From the NCBI GenBank assembly GCA_024402335.1, contig JAKSTZ010000013.1:1-64000 (forward strand): a DNA stretch of 64,000 nucleotides, in the 5' to 3' direction. Shown piece after piece: positions 51,969 to 61,287 of the stretch. The notes under the pieces are model-generated. The model was not told where the DNA came from and ran no database searches. It saw only the letters and a program-made list of their open reading frames with translations. This DNA comes from Bacteroidales bacterium (GTDB lineage Bacteria; Bacteroidota; Bacteroidia; Bacteroidales; UBA1715). The first letter of the stretch is position 1, and every line of letters starts with the position of its first letter. The position numbers were made by a program, and so were the translations under genes.

Positions 51969-52596
51969 TCCTGATTCAGACAAAAATAGAAGTGCTATTT
52001 TAGGCGATTTGCAGTCGGCACAGGTAAAACCGACATATAATTATGAAAAATTAACATCCACAGCTGAATACTTTGTTCAACCAGAAGGAGATTTGTGTGA
52101 TGCATTCTGTACAAAGATTCAGTTGGTTGCAGGTAAACCAGAAGTGTTTTCCTCAAAGGATGCTGCCTATGATCGTATAAAGGAAATAATTGCAGGTGAG
52201 GTGTTATTGTGTAATAATCCACAGTTGTTGGCTGGGTTAGACTCAAAATCTATTGCCTATAATACGGATCCTGAATATGCTCGTGTTGCAAAGTTTTCGT
52301 TAACAACATGCGAAGCCTTGGTCGCACGTACTGGTAGCGTGTATGTATCTTCTGCACAAATTGAAGGTCGTCGTTTGGTTTCTGCAGCGGAAACACATAT
52401 AGTTTTAGCAACTGCAGATCAAATTTATCCGGATTTCCCTCAAGCAATTGATGTGATAGAATCAAAATATGGAAATACGTTCCCTTCTCAGGTTACAGCA
52501 ATAACAGGTCCTAGTCGTACTTCGGATATAGAAAAAACTTTGGTCTTAGGTGCTCATGGTCCAAAAAATCTATATGTATTAATAGTAAAGGAATAG
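51961..52596 (+). CDS. LUD-domain protein (LutC-like)
   Basis: The product is 211 residues, overlapping the ftsH stop. Pattern: FCTKIQLVAGKPEVFSSKD, LTTCEALVARTGSVYVSS, VLATADQIYPDFPQAID, ITGPSRTSDIEKTLVLGAHG and LYVLIVKE at the end. These are marks of the LUD (lactate utilisation) family seen in LutC, and in Bacteroidota such a gene regularly follows ftsH. No LutA/LutB genes are near, so lactate use is not implied. Role unknown. Confidence 0.92.
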   Translation: MYSPDSDKNRSAILGDLQSAQVKPTYNYEKLTSTAEYFVQPEGDLCDAFCTKIQLVAGKPEVFSSKDAAYDRIKEIIAGEVLLCNNPQLLAGLDSKSIAYNTDPEYARVAKFSLTTCEALVARTGSVYVSSAQIEGRRLVSAAETHIVLATADQIYPDFPQAIDVIESKYGNTFPSQVTAITGPSRTSDIEKTLVLGAHGPKNLYVLIVKE

Positions 52597-52597
52597 T

Positions 52598-53413
52598 ATG
52601 AAGAATTTCTGTATTCGATTGGCATCAGGTGCAGTATATGTTGCATTAATTCTTGTAGCACTTTTTACCACAATGCCAGTATTTTTTTCTGTCTTTGGAG
52701 TATTGATGCTTTGTACATTGAATGAATATTTCAAGAATTTCAGACAAAAAAACATTAGTGTGGATGTAGTTATGACCAATGCTTTGGCGGTATGCATATA
52801 TTTAATGCCGATATTGCCATACTATTTTCCTAAAATTTCTTTGCTCCCTGCTGTTGTGCTATTTACTTTATTATTGTTTGCGATAGAATTGTTTAAGGAA
52901 GAAGAACAACCTTTCCATCGTATTGCATTTGGCTTGTGTGGTATAATATATGTTTGTTTGCCTTTTACATTACTAGTACATTATAAAGTGATAAACTGCT
53001 TTGGAAGCATTGGGGCAGATATGTCTTCGCTAATGATATTATTTTTATTCCTTCTTATTTGGGTAAATGATGTATTTGCGTATTTAACGGGAATGTTGTT
53101 GGGTAAACATCATCTTTGTCCGAAAATTTCTCCTCATAAGACAATAGAGGGCTTTGTTGGAGGAATGATATTTACAATCTTGGTTTCTATTGGAATCACG
53201 TATTGGTTTGGTGGATTGAATGAAATTGTTGGATTAGCTGTTATTGTTGTTATTTTCTCAACATTAGGAGATTTAGTTGAGTCAAAATGGAAACGATATT
53301 TGGAAATTAAAGATTCTGGAAGTATAATGCCAGGGCACGGTGGTTTTCTTGACAGATTTGACAGTGTTATTTTTTCAATTCCAGCTTTTTTTGCATATTT
53401 GCAATTATTTTAA
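52598..53413 (+). CDS. cdsA: Phosphatidate cytidylyltransferase
   Basis: The product is 271 residues with about seven or eight membrane segments. The family signature is at the C terminus: SKWKRYLEIKDSGSIMPGHGG followed by LDRFDSVIFS; ISPHKTIEGFVGG is also typical. It makes CDP-diacylglycerol from phosphatidate and CTP. It precedes psd, so two steps of phospholipid synthesis are adjacent. Confidence 0.96.
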   Translation: MKNFCIRLASGAVYVALILVALFTTMPVFFSVFGVLMLCTLNEYFKNFRQKNISVDVVMTNALAVCIYLMPILPYYFPKISLLPAVVLFTLLLFAIELFKEEEQPFHRIAFGLCGIIYVCLPFTLLVHYKVINCFGSIGADMSSLMILFLFLLIWVNDVFAYLTGMLLGKHHLCPKISPHKTIEGFVGGMIFTILVSIGITYWFGGLNEIVGLAVIVVIFSTLGDLVESKWKRYLEIKDSGSIMPGHGGFLDRFDSVIFSIPAFFAYLQLF

Positions 53414-53423
53414 TTGAATTGTT

Positions 53424-54074
53424 GTGAAAATACATAAAGAAGGATATTCCACTATAATTTTTGTTTTCGGCATACTTTGCTTGTTAAACTTGTATTTATT
53501 ACAAATAAATACTCCTGTTGTGCTATTGTCTATAGTAGGAGGTGCATCTTTGATTTTCTTTTTAGCAATAGTAAGCTTCTTTCGTATTCCTAAAAGAGAG
53601 TTTGTAGAAGTTGCTGAAGGTTTAATAGCACCAGCTGATGGTGAGGTCGTGGTAATAGAGGATGTTTTTGAACCAGATTTCTTGAAGTGCGAATGCAAAC
53701 AGATTTCTATATTTATGTCACCGCTTAATGTGCATGTTAATCGTTATCCTATTGCTGGAAAAGTATTGGTTAGCGAACATCACGATGGTGTGAAATTACC
53801 CGCATTTAATCCGAAATCTTCAACGAAAAACGAGCGTACGTCTATTGTGTTAGATAGTGCTTGTGGACAGATTTTGTGCCGACAAATTGCTGGCGCTGTT
53901 GCAAGACGTATCGTGACTTATGCAGAACCAAATACGCAGGTTTCTCAAAACCAAGAATTAGGATTTATAAAGTTTGGCTCTCGTGTGGATGTATTCATTC
54001 CAAAAGATTTGAATGTTTGTGTTTCGCTTAACCAAAAGGTACGAGGCGGACAAACATTGATTGCGAAAAAATAA
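53424..54074 (+). CDS. psd: Phosphatidylserine decarboxylase
   Basis: The product is 216 residues from GTG 53424, the short archaeal-like type. One or two N-terminal membrane segments precede the catalytic part: APADGEVVVIEDV, SIFMSPLNVHVNRYPIAGKV with the conserved His, and FIKFGSRVDVFIPKD, where the Gly-Ser bond is cut to form the pyruvoyl group. It makes phosphatidylethanolamine. Its stop overlaps the mqnA start by one base. Confidence 0.95.
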   Translation: MKIHKEGYSTIIFVFGILCLLNLYLLQINTPVVLLSIVGGASLIFFLAIVSFFRIPKREFVEVAEGLIAPADGEVVVIEDVFEPDFLKCECKQISIFMSPLNVHVNRYPIAGKVLVSEHHDGVKLPAFNPKSSTKNERTSIVLDSACGQILCRQIAGAVARRIVTYAEPNTQVSQNQELGFIKFGSRVDVFIPKDLNVCVSLNQKVRGGQTLIAKK

Positions 54075-54823
54075 TGAAAACTCGTGTTTCTATTATAAAT
54101 TATAGCAATACCATTCCTTTTACATACGGACTGCTACAAAGTAAGAAACTACAGAAACTTGCTGAATTTTCGTATGGCTATCCAGCTCAAGTTGCCGATA
54201 TGCTGACAAAAGATTTGGTCGATGTTTCGATTATTTCTGTTGCGGCTATTCCATTTATTCCAAATGCACAATTAATAACTGATTATTGCATAAGTGCATC
54301 TCAGCGTGTAGATTCAGTCTTATTGTGTAGTAATAAACCATTGGAAGCTATTGATACCATTTTGTTAGACTATCAGTCGCGTACATCAAACATTTTGGTT
54401 CAAATTCTTGCTCAGGAAGCTTGGCATATTCATCCGACTTTTATAAATAGTAGCGAAGGGTATGAGTTGCAAAATACCGATGCCGCAAAGGTTATAATAG
54501 GAGATAGAGCATTGTTGTATGCTCATTCTTTTAAGTATGTCTATGATTTAGCTTCGGAATGGTATAACGCATTTAATTGTCCGTTTGTATTTGCTGCTTG
54601 GGTTGCAAATAAACAACTTTCGTTGGAGTTTATAGAAGCATTTAACGAAGCTTGCGAATATGGTGTAACGCATATTGATGAGGCAATAGCAAACACAAAA
54701 AAAACATTTCAGTTCGACATCAATCACTATCTTCATAATTGTGTAGAATTTGATTTGACGCCGGAGAAATGTTCCGTGATAGATACCTTTATTCTAAAAG
54801 GAAAAGAGATGAGTTTGCTTTAA
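54074..54823 (+). CDS. mqnA: Chorismate dehydratase MqnA (futalosine menaquinone route)
   Basis: The product is 249 residues, periplasmic-binding-protein fold without a signal. It starts MKTRVSIINYSNTIPFTYGL with the SxxNTxP element, and has GYPAQVADML, ISVAAIPFIP, LDYQSRTSNILVQIL, VIIGDRALLYA and CPFVFAAWVA. These are MqnA features; MqnD is a similar fold but with a different order. It converts chorismate to 3-enolpyruvylbenzoate at the start of the futalosine pathway. The last four bases overlap the end of purM on the other strand. Confidence 0.93.
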   Translation: MKTRVSIINYSNTIPFTYGLLQSKKLQKLAEFSYGYPAQVADMLTKDLVDVSIISVAAIPFIPNAQLITDYCISASQRVDSVLLCSNKPLEAIDTILLDYQSRTSNILVQILAQEAWHIHPTFINSSEGYELQNTDAAKVIIGDRALLYAHSFKYVYDLASEWYNAFNCPFVFAAWVANKQLSLEFIEAFNEACEYGVTHIDEAIANTKKTFQFDINHYLHNCVEFDLTPEKCSVIDTFILKGKEMSLL

Positions 54824-55989
54824 TAAACAAACTCACCAAATTCACTCTTAATTATCAATTCTTTCTTGTCTGATGCTTCAACTCTACCAACGATTTGTGC
54901 ATCAATATTGAATGATTTTGAAATTTCGATAATTTCTTGTGCGTGTTCAGGAGAAACATATACTTCCAAACGGTGTCCCATATTGAATACTTTATACATT
55001 TCTTTCCAATCTGTTCCGCTTTGTTCGTGGATAGTTTTGAATAGAGGAGGAACAGGGAATAAGTTGTCTTTTACAACACGCAAATTGTTTATGAAATGAA
55101 GAATCTTTGTTTGTGCACCGCCAGAACAGTGAACCATACCGTGTATCTGTGGACGTAATGCGTCTAAGATTTTCTTTACAACAGGTGCGTATGTTCTTGT
55201 TGGAGAAAGTACTAATTTCCCTGCATCTATAGGAGAATCTTGTACGCTATCAGTTAAATGCAATTTTCCAGAATAAACTAAATCATCAGGAACTGCAGCA
55301 TCAAAACTTTCTGGATATTTCTCTGCAAGATATTTTGCAAAAACGTCATGACGAGCAGAAGTTAAACCGTTACTTCCCATACCGCCATTGTAGCTCTTTT
55401 CGTAAGTAGCTTGTCCGAATGAAGCAAGACCAACAATAACGTCGCCTGCTTGAATGTTGGCATTGTTAATCACATCGCTACGTTTCATTCTACAAGTAAC
55501 TGTACTATCAACTATAATAGTGCGAACTAAATCGCCAACATCTGCAGTTTCTCCTCCGGTTGCATAAACACCAACGCCCATTTCGCGTAGTTCTGCAAGT
55601 AATTCGTCGGTTCCATTAATAATAGCAGAGATAACTTCACCAGGAACCAATAATTTGTTTCGGCCTATAGTTGACGATACTAGGATGTTATCTATTGCAC
55701 CAACACATAGCAAATCGTCGATATTCATAATAAGCGCATCTTGTGCGATGCCTTTCCATACCGATAAGTCACCTGTCTCTTTCCAATATAAGTAGGCAAG
55801 AGATGATTTCGTACCTGCACCGTCAGCGTGCATTATATTACAATAGTTTGGATGACCACCTAAAATATCAGGAATGATTTTACAAAATGCTTGTGGATAC
55901 AATCCCTTGTCGATGTTTTTTATTGCATTATGCACATCTTCTTTACCTGCGGAAACACCGCGCTGCATATATCGTGATTCTACTGCCAT
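54820..55989 (-). CDS. purM: Phosphoribosylformylglycinamidine cyclo-ligase (AIR synthase)
   Basis: The product is 389 residues, longer than the typical ~345. It starts with MQRGVSAGKEDVHNAIKNI and has MHADGAGTKSSLAYLYWK, AQDALIMNIDDLLCVGA, YATGGETADVGDLVRTI, GLASFGQATYEKSYNGGMGS and HRLEVYVSPEHA. This version with insertions is the one seen in Bacteroidota. It closes the imidazole ring in purine synthesis. Its ATG overlaps the porE stop (TAATG), so both are translated in sequence though their roles are unrelated. Confidence 0.94.
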   Translation of the reverse strand: MAVESRYMQRGVSAGKEDVHNAIKNIDKGLYPQAFCKIIPDILGGHPNYCNIMHADGAGTKSSLAYLYWKETGDLSVWKGIAQDALIMNIDDLLCVGAIDNILVSSTIGRNKLLVPGEVISAIINGTDELLAELREMGVGVYATGGETADVGDLVRTIIVDSTVTCRMKRSDVINNANIQAGDVIVGLASFGQATYEKSYNGGMGSNGLTSARHDVFAKYLAEKYPESFDAAVPDDLVYSGKLHLTDSVQDSPIDAGKLVLSPTRTYAPVVKKILDALRPQIHGMVHCSGGAQTKILHFINNLRVVKDNLFPVPPLFKTIHEQSGTDWKEMYKVFNMGHRLEVYVSPEHAQEIIEISKSFNIDAQIVGRVEASDKKELIIKSEFGEFVY

Positions 55990-57977
55990 TATTTTTTATA
56001 ATTTGTTGAAGTTACTTTAAATTCTGTTCTACGATTTATTTGATGACAAATATCTTGCTGTTCTTTGCTTGATAAATGTTGTATGAATTCAGGAGTGAGT
56101 TTGTCACCAACATGTAGGAAATCATATTGGTCGGCATATTTTTGATCAACTGTTTTAGGAACAGTTGCGCCATATCCCTTTGCAACAAGTCTATTCTTGT
56201 CTATACCTTTGTTAATAAGAAAATCAACAACGGATTGGGCACGAAGTTGTGACAATTGTTCATTGCTCATCTTAGGACCGACACGATAATCGGTATGGGA
56301 ACTTAATTCTATTGTAATGTTAGGATTGTCTTCCAATGTCTCGTATAATTTATTTAATGACACAATCGATTCTGGACGTAAGTTCCAGAGATTGACATCG
56401 TACATTACATTTGGAACTTCAATTGGAATATTCAATTGAGTCATATAAAGATTTGCTTCGAAATGTTTGTCTTCCGTTCTTCCGTAGGTGGATAGTTTAT
56501 ATTTACTATTTAAATATCCCTCGTGCATAGAAAGTAGCACATAATTCACTTGTGGATTCAATGTGAATTCATAATTTCCATTTGCATCAGATATAACTTC
56601 GAGCGAGGTTCCGTCGCTACCGATTAGGCTAACAGTTGCATTTGCGATAGGTGTTTCTGTAATTTCACTTAAAACTTGTCCTTTTACTGAAAATTTAAGT
56701 TTTGCAATGGAGAAATGGTATATGTCGTCGTAGCCTTTTCCGCCTGGTCTGTTGGAACTGAAAAATCCTTCTTCCAAAGAATCTTTAAATGTGATTCCAA
56801 AATCGTCGGATGGAGAATTGATAGGATTTTTAAGATTCAAGACATATTGTTTGCCTTTCTCGTCTATATTTACACGATACAAGTCTAAACCGCCCATGCC
56901 AATATGACCGTTTGAAGCGAAGTAGAACGTGTTGTCATATTGCCTAATATATGGGTATAATTCATCGCCTTCGGTATTAATTATATCTCCGGCATTCTGT
57001 GGTTTTCCCCATTTATCGTTCTTCGATTCGCGTTTACAAAACCAAATATCATAACCGCCATAACCGCCAACTCTATTTGATGCAAAATATAATGTAAGAC
57101 CATCTGCAGAAATACAAGGATGTACGTAATCGCTTGTGTCTTTTGATTCCGAAAGTTGTAGGTCGACAGGGCTATCCCATGAAGAGCCTATCTTTGCCGC
57201 AGATTTAATCTTGCATTTAAAGTCTTGATTACCAACTTTACATTGGGTGAAGAAAAATTGGTTCCCGTCTTTAGAGATACTGGCGGCACCTTCTTCATTT
57301 TCTGTGTTTATTTGGTCTGAAACCGAAACAGGAGTAGTCCAAAATCCTTTAGCATCCTCGTTTGAAGAATATATGTCACTGAAACTTTGACCGCTACCTC
57401 CATGAACTTTGTCGCCAGTTGCATTGTTTCTGGACGAAGAAAAATAGATGGTCTTGCTTTTCCCGTTATAGTCAAAAAAAGGAGCGTAGTCAGAATATTC
57501 GCTATTTATAAATGCCAAATTCGTTACCGTATAGTTTGTTGGCTCTTGCAACCATTTGCGTGCAATTCTACAAGATTCAATGCCTTTGGTTGCCCTGTTG
57601 TCGTTTCGAACAATCGATTTGTATTTGTCGTAATATTGAATGGCTTTGTCGAAGTTTTTGTTCATTCTCATTGCTTCTGCACAATAAAAATAAACAATAG
57701 GGTCTTCGTAGCGAAGTTCTATAGCTTTGTCAAACCATAGTTGCGCATGCAACGGCTGGGAAATGTGACGGTAGCACCAACCGATTTTGTATGCTATGGT
57801 TGCTTTTTGTGGATCTTCGTTTTCAATTTGGGAGAAAACACTTTTGTAAGTGTTTATTGCAAATGTGTATTCATTCGCTTTCAACGCATTGTCTGCTTGT
57901 TTTATAATGTTTTTTTGTCCGAATGTGTTTATGGCAAAAAAACAAAGAAATCCTATGTACAATACAATGTGTTTCAT
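55989..57977 (-). CDS. porE: PorE-like OmpA-family protein with TPR and beta-propeller
   Basis: The product is 662 residues. Signal peptide ends near INTFGQ (residue ~21). Residues ~25-150 are TPR-like; ~165-425 PD40/WD40-like blades (TIYFSSSRNN, LYFASNRVGGYGGYDIW, FYFASNGHIGMGGLDLY, FFSSNRPGGKGYDDIY); ~430-520 a carboxypeptidase-regulatory-like beta fold; ~545-655 OmpA-C (ITIELSSHTDYRVG, then LSQLRAQSVVDFLINKGID, RLVAKGYGA, NRRTEFKV). This domain order is that of PorE of Porphyromonas gingivalis, a peptidoglycan-bound T9SS component. A lipobox Cys is not seen. Orthology is inferred from architecture; two paralogues lie nearby. Confidence 0.85.
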   Translation of the reverse strand: MKHIVLYIGFLCFFAINTFGQKNIIKQADNALKANEYTFAINTYKSVFSQIENEDPQKATIAYKIGWCYRHISQPLHAQLWFDKAIELRYEDPIVYFYCAEAMRMNKNFDKAIQYYDKYKSIVRNDNRATKGIESCRIARKWLQEPTNYTVTNLAFINSEYSDYAPFFDYNGKSKTIYFSSSRNNATGDKVHGGSGQSFSDIYSSNEDAKGFWTTPVSVSDQINTENEEGAASISKDGNQFFFTQCKVGNQDFKCKIKSAAKIGSSWDSPVDLQLSESKDTSDYVHPCISADGLTLYFASNRVGGYGGYDIWFCKRESKNDKWGKPQNAGDIINTEGDELYPYIRQYDNTFYFASNGHIGMGGLDLYRVNIDEKGKQYVLNLKNPINSPSDDFGITFKDSLEEGFFSSNRPGGKGYDDIYHFSIAKLKFSVKGQVLSEITETPIANATVSLIGSDGTSLEVISDANGNYEFTLNPQVNYVLLSMHEGYLNSKYKLSTYGRTEDKHFEANLYMTQLNIPIEVPNVMYDVNLWNLRPESIVSLNKLYETLEDNPNITIELSSHTDYRVGPKMSNEQLSQLRAQSVVDFLINKGIDKNRLVAKGYGATVPKTVDQKYADQYDFLHVGDKLTPEFIQHLSSKEQQDICHQINRRTEFKVTSTNYKK

Positions 57978-57993
57978 ATTACGTAATTCGCTT

Positions 57994-58001
57994 CAAATAT
58001 A
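57994..58001 (-). promoter_or_regulatory. -7 box of porE-purM
   Basis: TATATTTG on the minus strand (58001-57994), 16 bases before ATG 57977. The opposite strand of this 125-base gap has only a partial box (TATCTTTA near 58066) for the PorP-family gene. Confidence 0.55.
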
Positions 58002-58101
58002 CATTATTTTATGGCATGTTGATATTTTTCTATTCAACAAAAATGCAAAACGATGTTTTTAAATATCTTTACCGACGAATTTTGAATTAGAACGGAGAAA
58101 A

Positions 58102-59133
58102 ATGCTCGTGACAGTGTATAAACAGATAAAATTGTATTCTTTGGCTATCATGCTCTTGCTTGTTGGCGTGGCAAATGGTCAGGATATACATTTTTCTCAG
58201 TTTTTTGTTATGCCTATGGCATTGAATCCCGCAGAAACTGCTTTGTATGATGGAAATGTGCGTATTGCTTGTGCATATAGAGATCAATGGAGAGCTGTCG
58301 ACACAAAGCCGTATGAAACTATTTCTGTTGGTTTGGAAAAACAATTTCATATGTATGACCACACATTTGGATTTGGATTGCAGGCTATGCGTGACGAGTC
58401 AGGCTATATTGGTTTGGAGCAAAATAAGTTACTTGCATCAGGAGCATTTGCACTTCATGTAAACGGCCATGTGTTGAGTGCAGGCGCTCAATTGGGACTT
58501 GTGTATAAAACAGCCGGTTTGTCTGACCATACATTTGATGAACAGTTCGACTTCGGTGGTAATAATGTATTCAATAAAGATTTTGCGTCAGGAGAAGATG
58601 CCGATGCTGCACTGTTTCACGCTGCCGTTCATGTAGGAGTTGCTTGGGAAAAACAGTTGTCGTATAATTATATAGCGCATGTCGGGGTAAGTATGTTTAA
58701 TGTGAACACACCCAAAGAATCGTTATATGGCATGGAATTAGAGAATACTGAGCAAGGCATGCGATATGTAGTGCAATTGGGTGGCACCTATGGATTAAAA
58801 GGTAAGCTGTCCGTAGAACCTAAAATCTTATATATGCGTCAGACTAAGGCAACAGACTTTGTTGTAGGAGCATTGCTACAGCAAGCTGTCAGCGATGATT
58901 TAGGCTTATATGTGGGAACATTGTTCCGTTACGGATTTTCTTCCAATTATGATGCGTCTATCTGGACAATTGGTGCAAAATATAAGCGAATTAAATTAGG
59001 TTTGAGTTATGACGTGAATGTCTCTCAACTTCGTCAGGCTACCAATTATCGTGGAGCGTTTGAAGTAACCATGGCATATTTGTCTCCAAGTTGGAAAAGT
59101 AAAAAAATAGCTATCCCATGCGAGCGAATTTAA
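58102..59133 (+). CDS. PorP/SprF family outer-membrane protein
   Basis: The product is 343 residues. Signal peptide ends near VANGQ (residue ~28). The mature start DIHFSQFFVMPMALNPAETALY is diagnostic of PorP/SprF, followed by RIACAYRDQWRAVDTKPYET and alternating beta strands of an outer-membrane barrel. In the T9SS, PorP anchors the PorK/N ring or, for type B cargo, acts as surface attachment partner. The next gene starts 16 bases before its stop, so the PorP-family protein and the OmpA protein are coupled. Confidence 0.94.
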   Translation: MLVTVYKQIKLYSLAIMLLLVGVANGQDIHFSQFFVMPMALNPAETALYDGNVRIACAYRDQWRAVDTKPYETISVGLEKQFHMYDHTFGFGLQAMRDESGYIGLEQNKLLASGAFALHVNGHVLSAGAQLGLVYKTAGLSDHTFDEQFDFGGNNVFNKDFASGEDADAALFHAAVHVGVAWEKQLSYNYIAHVGVSMFNVNTPKESLYGMELENTEQGMRYVVQLGGTYGLKGKLSVEPKILYMRQTKATDFVVGALLQQAVSDDLGLYVGTLFRYGFSSNYDASIWTIGAKYKRIKLGLSYDVNVSQLRQATNYRGAFEVTMAYLSPSWKSKKIAIPCERI

Positions 59134-61220
59134 TTTGTGGAATATTACTTTCGGTATGCTTGAGTTTTTCCTGGATTAGTGGAAGCTCTCAAGAATATTT
59201 GTCGTATTCTCCCAAACGATTAAAAGCATTAGGTGACAATGCTTTGGAAATAGGAGATACTTATTCTGCTCGGGATTATTACAAAGCATATTGTGATAAA
59301 AAGAAAGATGATGGCAATGTGTTGTTTCTCTTAGCAGAATGTTACCGTGCCTCTCGTGAATACATTTCTGCGGCAACTTATTACGATAAGGCTTTTAAGA
59401 CAGATAAAAGTAATTTGTTGGCCTTGTATCATTATGGTGAAATGCTGAAAATCTATGGGTATTATGATGATGCAAAAAAATGCTTCTTGCAGTTTAAACA
59501 AAAATATAGAGGTGGAGATGATATTGACTATAAGCATTTAGTTGCATTACAGATTGTGGCATGTGATTCGGCTAAAGTTTTACTTGAAAAGAATCCAAAT
59601 GCTGAGTTTTATCGTTTGAATACATCTATAAATAAGCACTCGGTGGAATTTTCTCCTATGTATTTGAATGACTCAACGTTGTTATATGCCTCTTTGCGGA
59701 CTGATACGGCATTGTATGTCATCAAAAATCATTCAGATTCAGAAATGCCATATCGACATTTCTATGTAGCGAAAAAGCGCGGAGGTAGTTGGCAATATGG
59801 AAATGAGTGGTTGGAAGGAGATTTCAATGTTGAAAACTGCAATACAGGTAATGGTGTTTTTTCTCCTGATAAAAAGAAGTTTTATTTTTCTAAATGCGAG
59901 CAAAATTGGCGTTATAAAAGTATCTGTAAAATATATGTAAGTTATTATAATAGGGGATGGTCGGAACCACAGGCTTTGCCAGAATCTATAAATAAAAAGA
60001 AGGTCACAAATACACAGCCGACAATAGGTTTGGATTCAAAGACTGGTGCAGAAGTCTTGTACTTCGTAAGTGATAGACCGGGTGGAAAAGGCGGTATGGA
60101 TATATGGTATAGTGTGTATTCTCCTAAAAATAACAAATGGACCGAGTCAAAGAATTGTGGCAATAAGATAAATACAACGGCCGATGAAGTTACTCCTTTC
60201 TATTCTGTAGCAGATCGTATGCTCTATTTTAGTTCCAATGGTCATGGAGGATTAGGAGAGTTGGATGTCTATAAGACTTCGGGTGAAATGGCGAAATGGT
60301 TGGAGATAGAAAATTTAGGTGTGCCAATTAATTCTGGATTCGACGATCTGTATTATTCGTCAAATGCATTGAATACGGAAGGATTTTTTACCTCAAACAG
60401 GCAGTCGGACAAAAATGCTTCGACGTGTTGCGACGATATTTTTGCTTTTAAATATGTTGATAGAATTTCCATAGGTCTAAAAGGAAAAGTGTATTTGTTG
60501 CCTAATAAAATTGTTGATTCTGTTTTGCATGAAAATATAGAATCGCTTCCTACGGAAATGTCAGAGGATTCAGTTCAATATATTGAAGGAACGGTAGTGT
60601 CGCTATTTTGGTATGACGAGAAGGAGCAGACAAAATATTTTGTCGCTTCGGATACGACAGATTCTACAGGTTCTTATTTTTTTGACTTAACAGCAGGGAA
60701 AAAATACGTTTTGCAATATGAAAGTAGTAAGTTCACACCTCCGGAACGTGATGTGAGTACAGTAGGTTTTACGTATTCCGACACATTACAATTAGAAGAT
60801 GTTGGTATAGACTATTTGCCAAGGGAACGTTTTGTTATAAAAAACATCTATTATGAGTTTGATAAGGCTCAATTGACTTTCCAAGCAAAAAGAACAATAA
60901 AACATTCGCTTGTGACAATTTTGAATGAATTCCCGCAAATTGTAGTTGAAATAGGTAGTCACACTGATAGTAAAGGTAATGAAAATTACAACTTGAAACT
61001 CTCGCAAAAAAGAGCGGAAAGTGTTGTTAACTATTTGATTGAGTGCGGAATAGAACCTGAACGCCTACGTGCGAAAGGGTATGGGGAATCTATGCCTATT
61101 GCTCCCAATGAAACCGAAGATGGCGACGATAATCCAGAGGGTAGGTCTAAAAATAGACGAACAGAATTTCGTGTTATAGGAACATTAAAACAATATTTTG
61201 AAATAATTTACGAAGAATAA
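59118..61220 (+). CDS. OmpA-family protein with TPR and PD40 propeller (paralogue 1)
   Basis: The product is 700 residues with a signal ending near ISGSSQ (~24). TPR-like helices at ~30-150, PD40 blades at ~165-440 (FSPDKKKFYFSKC, VLYFVSDRPGGKGGMDIWYS, MLYFSSNGHGGLGELDVY), a beta linker ~450-560, and OmpA-C at ~575-695 (YYEFDKAQLTFQAKRTI, VVEIGSHTDSKGNENYNLKL, RLRAKGYGESMPIAPNE). Overlap with the PorP-family gene suggests the two products act together, the OmpA part holding peptidoglycan. The next gene is a close paralogue. Confidence 0.92.
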   Translation: MRANLICGILLSVCLSFSWISGSSQEYLSYSPKRLKALGDNALEIGDTYSARDYYKAYCDKKKDDGNVLFLLAECYRASREYISAATYYDKAFKTDKSNLLALYHYGEMLKIYGYYDDAKKCFLQFKQKYRGGDDIDYKHLVALQIVACDSAKVLLEKNPNAEFYRLNTSINKHSVEFSPMYLNDSTLLYASLRTDTALYVIKNHSDSEMPYRHFYVAKKRGGSWQYGNEWLEGDFNVENCNTGNGVFSPDKKKFYFSKCEQNWRYKSICKIYVSYYNRGWSEPQALPESINKKKVTNTQPTIGLDSKTGAEVLYFVSDRPGGKGGMDIWYSVYSPKNNKWTESKNCGNKINTTADEVTPFYSVADRMLYFSSNGHGGLGELDVYKTSGEMAKWLEIENLGVPINSGFDDLYYSSNALNTEGFFTSNRQSDKNASTCCDDIFAFKYVDRISIGLKGKVYLLPNKIVDSVLHENIESLPTEMSEDSVQYIEGTVVSLFWYDEKEQTKYFVASDTTDSTGSYFFDLTAGKKYVLQYESSKFTPPERDVSTVGFTYSDTLQLEDVGIDYLPRERFVIKNIYYEFDKAQLTFQAKRTIKHSLVTILNEFPQIVVEIGSHTDSKGNENYNLKLSQKRAESVVNYLIECGIEPERLRAKGYGESMPIAPNETEDGDDNPEGRSKNRRTEFRVIGTLKQYFEIIYEE

Positions 61221-61244
61221 AATCAAACTTTGAAATTTGTTTCT

Positions 61245-61252
61245 TATATTTG
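61245..61252 (+). promoter_or_regulatory. -7 box of the second OmpA paralogue
   Basis: TATATTTG, 35 bases before ATG 61288. No TTTG at 19-21 bases upstream. It would allow the second copy to be expressed independently. Confidence 0.5.
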
Positions 61253-61287
61253 GGGCGTTTTATGTAGAATAATGTAAATATACAAAT